Assembly: GCA_944388495.1 (NCBI GenBank)
Contig: CALXIZ010000038.1
Coordinates: 1-41,215 of the forward strand
DNA length: 41,215 nucleotides
Source: an uncultured Clostridia bacterium
GTDB lineage: Bacteria > Bacillota > Clostridia > Peptostreptococcales > Anaerovoracaceae
Reading direction: 5' to 3'
Shown here: in pieces, positions 8,278 through 15,393 of the stretch
Numbering within the stretch: position 1 is the stretch's first letter
How the letters are laid out: each line of letters opens with the position of its first letter
Translations under genes and position numbers: made by a program
The notes under the pieces: model-generated
What the model was told of the DNA's origin: nothing
Databases searched by the model: none
The model's input: the letters and a program-made list of their open reading frames with translations, nothing else

Positions 8278-8305
8278 TTGGTAAGATATACATATTATTG
8301 ATAAT
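8278..8305 (+). promoter_or_regulatory. Candidate upstream promoter of the hydrogenase locus
   Basis: TTGGTA (8278-8283), a 16-nt spacer and GATAAT (8300-8305). An imperfect ATTG...CAAT inverted repeat (8297-8314) overlaps the -10. The implied leader to the first ATG at 8686 is about 370 nt. Confidence 0.45.
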
Positions 8306-8438
8306 GTAAACAATCTTTTTGCATTAAATAAGAGAGTTGAATGAATATTTTGCGTCAGCCGGAATTCCGGGTGTGTATACATGGAAAAAACTTGTGTAAA
8401 AAATAACGTTTTCGGTATGCGGCGAAGGTGTGCGGCGT

Positions 8439-8467
8439 TTGCAAACTGCGCGTTTTTTTGCTAAAAT
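8439..8467 (+). promoter_or_regulatory. Alternative promoter of the hydrogenase locus
   Basis: TTGCAA (8439-8444), a 17-nt spacer and TAAAAT (8462-8467). It overlaps a weak hairpin with seven Ts (8453-8459). It would give a leader of about 210 nt. Confidence 0.35.
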
Positions 8468-8574
8468 CGTTCATACAAAAAGACATGCTTCGACCGGCCG
8501 GGAGGCATATGCAGGCGGGATTCCCTCCCGTACCGTGCCCTCTGAAAACGACCGGAAGGAAGAAAAAAGTTAAA

Positions 8575-8590
8575 GTTTCCCGCGGGAAAC
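8575..8590. promoter_or_regulatory. 16-bp perfect palindrome in the hydrogenase leader
   Basis: GTTTCCCGCGGGAAAC is a perfect GC-rich inverted repeat 96 bp before the first start codon. It could be an operator or part of an RNA fold; no regulator can be named. Confidence 0.35.
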
Positions 8591-8685
8591 CTTTCTTGCA
8601 TTTTTGCATGAAAAACGGCCTGTTTCCGTCGGGAAATTCCGGAATAATATCGGGATGAGTGCGGCATCCCGGACAGGAGTGTTTG

Positions 8686-9039
8686 ATGGATATCGCAAAA
8701 ATCGCGGAAACAGTCAGCGCCGAGATTATTTATCGCGCTGAAAACAGCAGTGATATTGATATTACAGGAGCAGTAGCTGCGGATCTGATGAGTGAGGTGA
8801 TGCTCGATACAGAAGAGGGAAGTCTCATCATCACGGGCCTGATCAATCCGCAGGTGATCCGGACGGCTGAGATGCTCGACATATATGCCGTTCTCTTTAT
8901 CAGAGGGAAAAATATCCCGGAATCTATAATTGAGCTGGCGCAGGACAGAGGGGTGACGGTCATGAGGACGGAAGCCACGATGTTTGAGGCCTGCGGAAAA
9001 CTGTACAGTGCGGGCATCGTTTCAGGTCAGTCGGCCTGA
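8686..9039 (+). CDS. DRTGG-domain protein, first gene of the hydrogenase locus
   Basis: The protein has 117 residues. The ATG at 8686 has AGGAG 6 nt upstream; an in-frame start 27 bp earlier does not. It resembles the DRTGG domain, a small alpha/beta fold found alone or attached to CBS domains and phosphotransacetylases, thought to bind a ligand. The pattern DIYAVLFIRGKNIPESIIELAQDRGVTV-type helix-strand alternation is typical. No membrane segment or catalytic motif is visible. It has a second, diverged partner at 10980 in the same operon. Such DRTGG genes next to hydrogenase, PHP and ATPase genes recur in Clostridia, and their role is not established. A switch or adaptor role is inferred. 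Confidence 0.7.
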   Translation: MDIAKIAETVSAEIIYRAENSSDIDITGAVAADLMSEVMLDTEEGSLIITGLINPQVIRTAEMLDIYAVLFIRGKNIPESIIELAQDRGVTVMRTEATMFEACGKLYSAGIVSGQSA

Positions 9040-9083
9040 GGCAGGCGGCCTGCTCTGAATGACATATCGGAGGTTTGGAAAAA

Positions 9084-9515
9084 TTGGCAGAAATCAGCAG
9101 CATGCATATCGAATGCATCATAGATAAGGATGACTTCAATGCTGCGGGAGAAGCATCCAGTAAGGTAAAGAAGAGTCTGAACATGCTCGGAATTCCGCCG
9201 AAGACGATCAAACGCATCGCGGTCGCCATGTATGAGGCGGAGATCAACGCCTTCATCCACGGCGGAGGCGGAAAAGCGGTGGCGGATATCTATCCGGACC
9301 GCGTCGAAGTTCTCATCTCGGATGAGGGAAAGGGAATCGCGGATCTGGATCTGGCAATGCAGGAGGGGTATTCCACTGCGCCGGAGGAAGTCCGTATGCT
9401 GGGATTCGGAGCAGGCATGGGCCTTCCGAATATCAAGCGGAACTCGGATGAACTGGATATCGACTCGGCCCCCGGAAAAGGCACGAGAGTAAAGATGAAG
9501 TTTAAACTTTCCTGA
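9084..9515 (+). CDS. RsbW-like ATP-binding protein (anti-sigma factor / GHKL kinase)
   Basis: The protein has about 143 residues. Two in-frame TTG codons compete: 9075 lies 1 nt after GGAGG, while 9084 lies 10 nt after it, so I chose 9084. The GHKL ATPase boxes are present: the N-box region YEAEINAFIHGG, the G1 box SDEGKGIADLDLA, and the G2 segment GFGAGMGLPNIKRNSDELDI with a closing GKGTRVKMKF. There is no dimerisation/phospho-acceptor domain or sensor, so it resembles RsbW/SpoIIAB-type serine kinases rather than a full histidine kinase. No obvious STAS anti-anti-sigma partner is nearby, so any substrate must be elsewhere or be one of the neighbouring DRTGG or PHP proteins. Confidence 0.75.
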   Translation: MAEISSMHIECIIDKDDFNAAGEASSKVKKSLNMLGIPPKTIKRIAVAMYEAEINAFIHGGGGKAVADIYPDRVEVLISDEGKGIADLDLAMQEGYSTAPEEVRMLGFGAGMGLPNIKRNSDELDIDSAPGKGTRVKMKFKLS

Positions 9516-9616
9516 AGGGGGCATATAAGACAGACAGCCTGTCCGGCTGCCGTCCGCAGAGACGGAGGATGCGCGGCGCGGCTGATTCTGAAAAAACGGA
9601 AGGTAAGTGAATCACC

Positions 9617-10993
9617 ATGGATGACAAGTATTATCATTCGGTAAGGCTGGAAAAGGAAAAGTGCATGGGCTGCACGAACTGTATCAAGCGCTGCCCTACC
9701 GAGGCAATCCGGGTTCACGACGGAAAGGCCATGATCATCAAGTCGCGCTGTATCGACTGCGGCGAATGTATCCGGGCCTGCCCTCACAGCGCAAAGCGCG
9801 CTGTCACAGATGATCTTGACATGATCCGGCAGTACAAGTACCGGGTGGCTCTGCCGGCTCCGGCTCTTTACAGTCAGTACCGCACGGCCAGGTCGAGAAA
9901 TCATTTTCTGACCGCTCTGAAAAAACTCGGATTTGACGATGTCTTTGAAGTTGCGGTCGGCGCGGAAGTGGTCAGTGAATCCACAAGAGAATATCTGAAA
10001 GACAGAAAGCCGCAGATTCCTGTGATTTCCACCGCCTGTCCGGCGATTCTTCGTCTGATTCAGGTGAAATATCCGAATCTGCTCGATAATCTTCTTCCTC
10101 TGCAGGCGCCGGTGGAAGTGGCTGCAGGAATGGCACGGAGCCGTGCACTGAAAAAGTCGGGACTGAATACGAGAGATATAGGTATCTTTTTCATCACGCC
10201 GTGCGCAGCGAAAATGTACACGAAGTATCATCCTCTGCGCGGAGATGTGTCCGATATCGACGGTATCATTTCGTTTCAGGATATCTATATGCTTCTGAGA
10301 GCGCAGATCAAGGCGCTGGGAGAAGACGAAGAGGAGGATCTGGCCGAGGCGACGACATTCGGTGTCAGATGGCCGAATCCGGGAGGGGAGAGTCTGGCGC
10401 TCTCCATAAATAAGTTTATCGCCGTGGACGGCATTCACGACGCGGCGGAAATTTTCGATACGATCGAAAACAGCGATAAATTCGACGATATCGATTTCAT
10501 CGAGGCGCTGGCCTGCAAGGGAGGCTGTCTGGGAGGCCCGCTGATGGTCAAGAATGTATATGTCTCTCAGGTTATCATGAAGTCCATGCGGGATGAAAAA
10601 GGCGGAAAATACCGTGCGGAAAAGCTGCCTCTGAGAGATGTGGATTACAGAGATTACATGTGGGATAAAGAGGTCAACCATATTCCGATTCACGCACTCG
10701 ACTCCGATATCATGAGAGCGATGCAGAAGCTGGATGAGATGGAAAAGCTCATAGACGAGATGCCCGGCCTGGACTGCGGCGCGTGCGGCGCGCCGAGTTG
10801 CAAGGCGCTGGCCGAGGATATCGTCCGGGGTGAGGCGAAGACCACAGACTGCGTGTTCAAGCTGAGAGAGCGTGTCAGAAATCTGGCAAACGAGATGTTT
10901 GAACTGGAGAGTATGCTTCCTCCGGTGATGGCGCCGGTAAGAGGAAGCGGAACGCAGAGAGGAAAAAAGGAGGAAGGTCATGAAACTGAGTGA
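9617..10993 (+). CDS. Sensory-type [FeFe]-hydrogenase homologue (HydS-like, no PAS domain)
   Basis: The protein has 458 residues. Two N-terminal [4Fe-4S] motifs (C16/19/22/26 and C45/48/51/55) precede an H-cluster domain with altered signatures: STACPAI (138-144) instead of TSC(C/S)PGW, TPCAAKM (195-200 region), and LACKGGCLGG (C300, C304). All four cluster-type cysteines remain (C141, C196, C300, C304). A fourth cysteine set, DCGACGAPSC...DC (C387, C390, C395, C412), forms another Fe-S domain before a short coiled tail. There is no C-terminal PAS domain. This architecture fits putative sensory hydrogenases (group D-like), thought to report H2 rather than produce it. It sits between the RsbW-like and DRTGG/PHP genes and overlaps the next gene by 14 bp, indicating translational coupling. 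Confidence 0.85.
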   Translation: MDDKYYHSVRLEKEKCMGCTNCIKRCPTEAIRVHDGKAMIIKSRCIDCGECIRACPHSAKRAVTDDLDMIRQYKYRVALPAPALYSQYRTARSRNHFLTALKKLGFDDVFEVAVGAEVVSESTREYLKDRKPQIPVISTACPAILRLIQVKYPNLLDNLLPLQAPVEVAAGMARSRALKKSGLNTRDIGIFFITPCAAKMYTKYHPLRGDVSDIDGIISFQDIYMLLRAQIKALGEDEEEDLAEATTFGVRWPNPGGESLALSINKFIAVDGIHDAAEIFDTIENSDKFDDIDFIEALACKGGCLGGPLMVKNVYVSQVIMKSMRDEKGGKYRAEKLPLRDVDYRDYMWDKEVNHIPIHALDSDIMRAMQKLDEMEKLIDEMPGLDCGACGAPSCKALAEDIVRGEAKTTDCVFKLRERVRNLANEMFELESMLPPVMAPVRGSGTQRGKKEEGHETE

Positions 10994-11324
10994 AGCGGCG
11001 GCTGCGCTGCCTGTGAAGGTACTGACCGGAGACTGCGTACGGGATCCTGAAATTTCCACGGTCTATACGTGTGATCTGCTCAGCCGGGTCATGTCCATGT
11101 CGGAAAAAGACTGTATCTGGATTACCGTGCTGACTCATCTCAATGTGGTGGCTGTGGCTCAGCTGGCCGATATCGCCTGCATCGTGATTCCGGAAGATAT
11201 CCCGGTGCCGGAATCCACGATAGAAAAAGCGAAGGAGGAACAGATCAGCATTTTTTCCACATCGCTTCCGACATATGAGCTGTGCTGGAGACTCCACGAT
11301 CTGATGAGCGGAACAGAGGCATGA
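10980..11324 (+). CDS. Second DRTGG-like small protein
   Basis: The protein has 114 residues. Its ATG lies inside the end of the HydS-like gene, behind AAGGAGG, and its TGA overlaps the next ATG (ATGA), so three genes are translationally coupled. The fold pattern is like the DRTGG protein at 8686 (a strand/helix alternation ending ESTIEKAKEEQISIFSTSLPTYELCWRLHDLM) but the signature residues are not strict. The gene may be a diverged paralogue that pairs with the first. No catalytic motif or membrane span is visible. Confidence 0.65.
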   Translation: MKLSEAAAALPVKVLTGDCVRDPEISTVYTCDLLSRVMSMSEKDCIWITVLTHLNVVAVAQLADIACIVIPEDIPVPESTIEKAKEEQISIFSTSLPTYELCWRLHDLMSGTEA

Positions 11325-12049
11325 GATATTACTACGACCTCCATATCCATACGGCGCTTTCGCCATGCGGCGACAACGATATGACGCCGAATAATGTGGT
11401 CAATATGTCTCTGCTCAAGGGACTCGACATCATCGCAGTCACTGACCACAATTCCGTACAGAATGCCGGTGCGGTCGCGGAGGCGGGCAGAAAAAACGGT
11501 CTGATTGTCGTTTTCGGCATGGAAATCGAAACGGCCGAGGAAGTGCATGTCGTGGCTCTCTTTCCCGACAGAGAGAGTGCGTACGGCGTGCAGGAAATCA
11601 TATACCGTCATATGAACGGCATCAAAAACCGGGAAGATATTTTCGGAGAACAGAGAATTCTCGACGGGCAGGACGAACTGCAGGGCAGGGTCGATCAGCT
11701 TCTGATCACCGCCGTATCGCTTATGATCGAAGAAGTCTTTCAGATCGTGACAGAGGCGGGCGGAGTCTGCATACCGGCGCATGTGGACCGGGATTCACAC
11801 AGTATACTGTCGAATCTGGGCATGATTCCGGAGGATCTCGCGGTCAGCAATATCGAGATTTCAAAAAACTGTGACAGGGTCACCTTTCTCGGGGCAAATC
11901 CCGGGCTGGAGAGGTACGGTGTACTCCGCAGCTCCGATGCTCATTACCTGTGGGACATTTCCGAGAGAGAAAATTATATAGAGACAGAGCGACAGATAAA
12001 AGATGCCGGCGATGTGGTTGAGCTGCTGAAAAAGCCGCTGAACGGATGA
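11321..12049 (+). CDS. PHP-domain metal-dependent phosphoesterase
   Basis: The protein has 242 residues, starting at the ATG in the ATGA overlap; an in-frame start at 11282 would lie inside the upstream gene. The PHP metal-binding motifs appear in order: DLHIHTALSPCGDNDMTP (residues 5-22), VTDHNS (about 40-45), FGMEIETAEEVHV (about 66-78), IPAHVDRDSHS (about 151-161) and SSDAH (about 207-211). PHP enzymes hydrolyse phosphoesters, including nucleotides and 3',5'-bisphosphates, with two or three metal ions. The substrate here is unknown. Placement beside the sensory hydrogenase and DRTGG proteins suggests hydrolysis of a small-molecule signal or a protein phosphoester, which is inference. Confidence 0.85.
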   Translation: MRYYYDLHIHTALSPCGDNDMTPNNVVNMSLLKGLDIIAVTDHNSVQNAGAVAEAGRKNGLIVVFGMEIETAEEVHVVALFPDRESAYGVQEIIYRHMNGIKNREDIFGEQRILDGQDELQGRVDQLLITAVSLMIEEVFQIVTEAGGVCIPAHVDRDSHSILSNLGMIPEDLAVSNIEISKNCDRVTFLGANPGLERYGVLRSSDAHYLWDISERENYIETERQIKDAGDVVELLKKPLNG

Positions 12050-12060
12050 GCCGGATAAAG

Positions 12061-12094
12061 AATCTGTCTGCCGCATTGTCGGAACAGATTTTGT
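12061..12094 (+). terminator. Weak hairpin between the regulatory genes and hydC
   Basis: A 7-bp stem (AATCTGT 12061-12067 with ACAGATT 12084-12090) encloses a CCG/CGG inner stem and is followed by TTGTC. It could partially separate expression of the upstream regulatory genes from hydC-A. Confidence 0.25.
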
Positions 12095-12140
12095 CAATAA
12101 TTACTTTCAGCTTTTATACATTCACAGGAGGTATGATTGA

Positions 12141-12632
12141 ATGAGCAAAAGACGTACAGTTGATATCACAGATCAGCAGCTTAAAGCGATCAACGATATC
12201 ATAGACAAGTACAAAGACATGCAGGGAGCTCTGATTCCGACACTGCATGATGTCCAGGAGTACTTCGGATATCTCCCGATCGAGGTTCAGAAAATCGTTT
12301 CGGAGGGACTCGGTATTCCTCTGGCTGAGATTTACGGCGTGGTTACGTTCTATACGCAGTTTTCCACTCAGCCGAAAGGACAGTATACCGTCAGTGTCTG
12401 TCTCGGTACGGCATGTTATGTCAAGGGTTCCGGAAAAATTCTCGAGAAGTTCGAGGAGATTCTGGGCATCAAAGCCGGCGAAGTTACCGACGACGGCATG
12501 TTCGGCATCGAAGCGTGCCGCTGCGTGGGAGCCTGCGGTCTGGCGCCTGTAGCCATGATCAACGGCGAGGTTTACGGACGTCTCGTTCAGGCCGATGTTC
12601 AGGGTATCTGCGACAAATATATGAACGAGTAA
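12141..12632 (+). CDS. hydC: Bifurcating [FeFe]-hydrogenase subunit C (NuoE-like)
   Basis: The protein has 163 residues and is a member of the thioredoxin-like [2Fe-2S] NuoE family, starting at an ATG 9 nt after AGGAGG. Ligands are C87 and C92 (CLGTAC) and C128 and C132 (CRCVGAC). In HydABC complexes this subunit passes electrons to or from HydB, which carries the flavin. It opens the hydC-hydE-hydD-hydB-hydA run, the gene order known from Acetobacterium woodii. A 91-bp gap separates it from the PHP gene, with no convincing promoter of its own. Confidence 0.92.
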   Translation: MSKRRTVDITDQQLKAINDIIDKYKDMQGALIPTLHDVQEYFGYLPIEVQKIVSEGLGIPLAEIYGVVTFYTQFSTQPKGQYTVSVCLGTACYVKGSGKILEKFEEILGIKAGEVTDDGMFGIEACRCVGACGLAPVAMINGEVYGRLVQADVQGICDKYMNE

Positions 12633-12636
12633 TGTC

Positions 12637-13203
12637 ATGGTCGATTTGTCACTGCATCTGATGGATATCATGCAGAATTCCGTCGTCGTCGGCTCTACCT
12701 TTGTGGAGGTGGGCATTTCGGCGGAAAAGAGCAGAAATCTGCTGACGATATACGTGAAGGATGACGGCTGGGGCATGTCCCCGGAGACGGTGAAGCGTGT
12801 GTCCGATCCGTTTTATACGACGCGCAGCACACGGAAAGCGGGACTGGGGATTCCGCTGCTGACGGATGCCGCGCAGATGGCGGGCGGCGAGGTACACATC
12901 GAATCGGAAGCCGGACGCGGGACGACGGTGACAGCCACCTTTCAGATCGATAATATCGACAGAAAACCGCTGGGAGATGTGGCGGAGACGATGACTGCCT
13001 CGATCATGGGCTATCCGGATATGGAATTCCATCTGATCCTGAAAAATGAGGATACGGAATATGTTTTCAGGACAGAAGATGTGAGAGAACAGATCGGGGA
13101 AGTTCCGATCAACGATATCGAGATTATTTCGTTTATCAGAGACATGCTGAACGAGCAGATCACTTTAATATTTGGAGGTATCTTAAATGAAATCATTAGC
13201 TGA
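12637..13203 (+). CDS. GHKL ATPase encoded within the hydrogenase operon (HydE-like)
   Basis: The protein has 188 residues and starts 4 bp after hydC. The N-terminus is an ATP-binding module: N-box LMDIMQNSV (8-16), G1 box VKDDGWGM (about 40-47), and G2 region FYTTRSTRKAGLGIPLL (about 60-76). It lacks a histidine-bearing dimerisation domain and any membrane or sensor domain. The C-terminal 80 residues are of unknown type. It occupies the position of the kinase-like hydE gene in the A. woodii hyd operon, which is not the HydE maturase. It overlaps hydD by 17 bp. Whether it phosphorylates anything is unknown. Confidence 0.8.
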   Translation: MVDLSLHLMDIMQNSVVVGSTFVEVGISAEKSRNLLTIYVKDDGWGMSPETVKRVSDPFYTTRSTRKAGLGIPLLTDAAQMAGGEVHIESEAGRGTTVTATFQIDNIDRKPLGDVAETMTASIMGYPDMEFHLILKNEDTEYVFRTEDVREQIGEVPINDIEIISFIRDMLNEQITLIFGGILNEIIS

Positions 13204-13555
13204 ACTGGCGGAGCTCAGAAAGAAGAGCCTTGACGCGATAAATATGCGTGACGGACATGCGCACAAGAGAGTCGTAGTCGGAATGGCCACCTGCGGAATC
13301 GCTGCCGGCGCAAGACCGGTGATGAATGCTTTTACCGAAGAACTCAAAAAACGCAACATCAACGACGTTACGGTGGGAATGACCGGCTGCATGGGAATGT
13401 GTGTCCTCGAACCGATGGTCGACGTTTACGATGAAAACGGGGAGAAAATCACTTACGTAAAAATGAATCCCGAAAAAGTGGCAAGAGTTGTGGCAGAGCA
13501 TATCGTAAACGGCCAGCCTGTTACGGAATATACGATTGCGAATGAGAATCTTTAA
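13187..13555 (+). CDS. Thioredoxin-like ferredoxin-fold subunit (HydD-like), three cysteines only
   Basis: The protein has 122 residues and starts at an ATG behind TTGGAGGT, inside the 3' end of the preceding gene. It has the thioredoxin-like [2Fe-2S] fold seen in HydC and the N-terminus of HydB, but only three ligand-position cysteines: C36 (ATCGIAAG), C68 and C72 (GCMGMC). The position of the second ligand, five residues after C36, is Gly41. It therefore probably cannot hold a standard four-Cys [2Fe-2S] cluster, in line with the cofactor-less HydD described in A. woodii. It is likely a structural or accessory subunit of the complex. Confidence 0.8.
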   Translation: MKSLAELAELRKKSLDAINMRDGHAHKRVVVGMATCGIAAGARPVMNAFTEELKKRNINDVTVGMTGCMGMCVLEPMVDVYDENGEKITYVKMNPEKVARVVAEHIVNGQPVTEYTIANENL

Positions 13556-13573
13556 GGAGAAGGAGGAAAAAGC

Positions 13574-15376
13574 ATGCAGATTGCGAGATCACACGTTTTA
13601 GTATGCGGCGGCACAGGATGTCTTTCATCCCATTCTGACAAGCTGAGAGAGAGACTGGCCGAAAAGCTCAAGGAGCTCGGAATCGCCGATGAGATACAGA
13701 TCATAGAGACGGGCTGCTTCGGGCTCTGTGCGGAAGGTCCTATCGTCGTCGTTTATCCGGAAGGCGCGATGTACTCCAGAGTAACGCCGAAGGATATCGA
13801 TCTGATCGCGGAAGAACATCTGCTGAAGGGAAGAATTGTGGAAAAACTCCTGATCGGCAACAATACGGATTCTTTCGATGCAGAGGGCAACAAGCTCGAA
13901 AATACGGATTTCTTCTCTCGCCAGAAGAGAGTCGCACTCAGAAACTGCGGACGTATCAATCCGGAGGATATCACAGAATATATCGCATTTGACGGCTATC
14001 AGGCGCTCGGTAAGGTGCTCACGGAAATGACTCCGGAGGAGGTTATCGATGTGGTCAAGAGATCCGGATTAAGAGGCCGCGGCGGCGCAGGCTTCCCGAC
14101 AGGTCAGAAATGGTCTTTTGCGGCAGCTTCGGAAGGCCCTGTAAAATACGTGGCATGTAATGCCGACGAAGGTGACCCGGGCGCATTCATGGATCGTTCC
14201 ATCCTCGAGGGCGACCCTCATTCCGTACTGGAAGCGATGACGATCGCCGGCTATGCCATCGGTGCGCATCAGGGATACATATACGTAAGAGCGGAATATC
14301 CGACAGCGGTAAAGCGTCTGAATATCGCTATCGAACAGGCTCACGAATACGGACTTCTGGGAGATGACATCTTCGGTACGGGATTCTCCTTCGATATCGG
14401 CATCCGTCTGGGTGCAGGCGCATTTGTATGCGGCGAGGAGACCGCGCTGATGAATTCCATCGAGGGCAAGAGAGGCGAGCCTCGTCCCCGTCCGCCGTTC
14501 CCGGCGTCGAAGGGTATATTCGACAAGCCTTCCATGCTGAATAACGTGGAAACCTATGCGAATATCTGTCAGATTATTCTCAATGGTCCGGAATGGTTTG
14601 CTTCCATGGGTACGGAAAAATCCAAGGGAACAAAAGTATTTGCGGTCGGAGGAAAGATCGTCAACACTGGACTGGTGGAAATCGAAATGGGAACGACTCT
14701 CAGAGAGGTCATCTACGATATCGGCGGCGGAATCCCGGGCGGCAAGAAGTTCAAGGCGGCCCAGACAGGCGGTCCTTCGGGCGGATGTATCCCGGCATCG
14801 CATATCGATACACCGATGACATATGATGATCTCAGCGCGCTCGGTTCCATGATGGGCTCCGGCGGTCTGATCGTCATGGACGAAGACGACTGTATGGTCG
14901 ACATCGCAAAGTTCTTCCTCGAATTTACGGTGGATGAATCCTGCGGAAAATGTCCTCCGTGCAGAATCGGTACGAAGAGAATGCTGGAAATCCTGACGAA
15001 GATCACAGAAGGAAGAGGCGAGCTGGAAGATATCGATCGTCTCGAAAAGCTGGCAAAGAATATCAAGGCTTCTGCGCTCTGCGGACTCGGCCAGACGGCT
15101 CCGAACCCGATTCTCAGTACGCTGAGGTATTACAGAGATGAATATATCGCCCACGTCGTCGACAAGAAATGTCCGGCAGGCGTATGTAAGAAGCTCATCA
15201 AAATCAAGATCAACCCGGATCTCTGCAAGAGCTGCGGAATCTGTGCAAAACTGTGCCCGACTACGGCCATCAGAGGCGAAAAGAAGGTTCCTTATGAGAT
15301 CGATCAGTCGAAGTGCCTGAAGTGCGGCGCATGCGTTGAAAAATGCCCGTTCAAGGCTATTTATAAAGAAGCTTAG
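13574..15376 (+). CDS. hydB: Bifurcating [FeFe]-hydrogenase subunit B (NuoF-like, FMN/NAD(H))
   Basis: The protein has 600 residues behind AAGGAGG. Domains in order: thioredoxin-like [2Fe-2S] (C11, C16, C48, C52); FMN/NADH-binding core with RGRGGAGFPTGQKW (167-180) and ACNADEGDPGAF (194-205); an SLBB-type segment; a NuoF [4Fe-4S] site ESCGKCPPC plus C503; and a C-terminal 2[4Fe-4S] ferredoxin (C551/554/557/561 and C581/584/587/591). This is the full architecture of bifurcating HydB, where NADH and ferredoxin paths meet at FMN. The gene is 18 bp from both neighbours and clearly co-transcribed with hydA. Confidence 0.95.
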   Translation: MQIARSHVLVCGGTGCLSSHSDKLRERLAEKLKELGIADEIQIIETGCFGLCAEGPIVVVYPEGAMYSRVTPKDIDLIAEEHLLKGRIVEKLLIGNNTDSFDAEGNKLENTDFFSRQKRVALRNCGRINPEDITEYIAFDGYQALGKVLTEMTPEEVIDVVKRSGLRGRGGAGFPTGQKWSFAAASEGPVKYVACNADEGDPGAFMDRSILEGDPHSVLEAMTIAGYAIGAHQGYIYVRAEYPTAVKRLNIAIEQAHEYGLLGDDIFGTGFSFDIGIRLGAGAFVCGEETALMNSIEGKRGEPRPRPPFPASKGIFDKPSMLNNVETYANICQIILNGPEWFASMGTEKSKGTKVFAVGGKIVNTGLVEIEMGTTLREVIYDIGGGIPGGKKFKAAQTGGPSGGCIPASHIDTPMTYDDLSALGSMMGSGGLIVMDEDDCMVDIAKFFLEFTVDESCGKCPPCRIGTKRMLEILTKITEGRGELEDIDRLEKLAKNIKASALCGLGQTAPNPILSTLRYYRDEYIAHVVDKKCPAGVCKKLIKIKINPDLCKSCGICAKLCPTTAIRGEKKVPYEIDQSKCLKCGACVEKCPFKAIYKEA

Positions 15377-15393
15377 GAGGACAGAGGAAAAGA

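Larger units (their letters stand above)
8036..8685. other. 650-bp non-coding region between dacF-type gene and the hydrogenase locus
   Basis: The left half (to about 8340) is AT-rich and holds a hairpin after the carboxypeptidase gene, a Rex-like operator and a promoter. The right half is GC-richer and holds a second promoter candidate, a stem (8499-8505 with 8524-8530) and a 16-bp palindrome. No frame here looks coding. Depending on the promoter, the hydrogenase locus would have a leader of about 210 or 370 nt. Confidence 0.6.

Noticed and set aside
8550..8575. CCGGAAGGAAG segment resembling the SRP RNA apical loop
   Set aside because: The flanking bases do not form the required paired arms and the CAGG and AGCAGC parts of the SRP RNA are missing.
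9290..11059. 589-codon minus-strand open frame opposite the RsbW-like and HydS-like genes
   Set aside because: It is fully antisense to proteins with strong motifs and encodes a His/Arg-rich sequence typical of a shadow frame.
12091..12120. TTGTCA-18-TATACA promoter-like sequence before hydC
   Set aside because: The implied start would fall in the ribosome binding site, leaving no usable leader.
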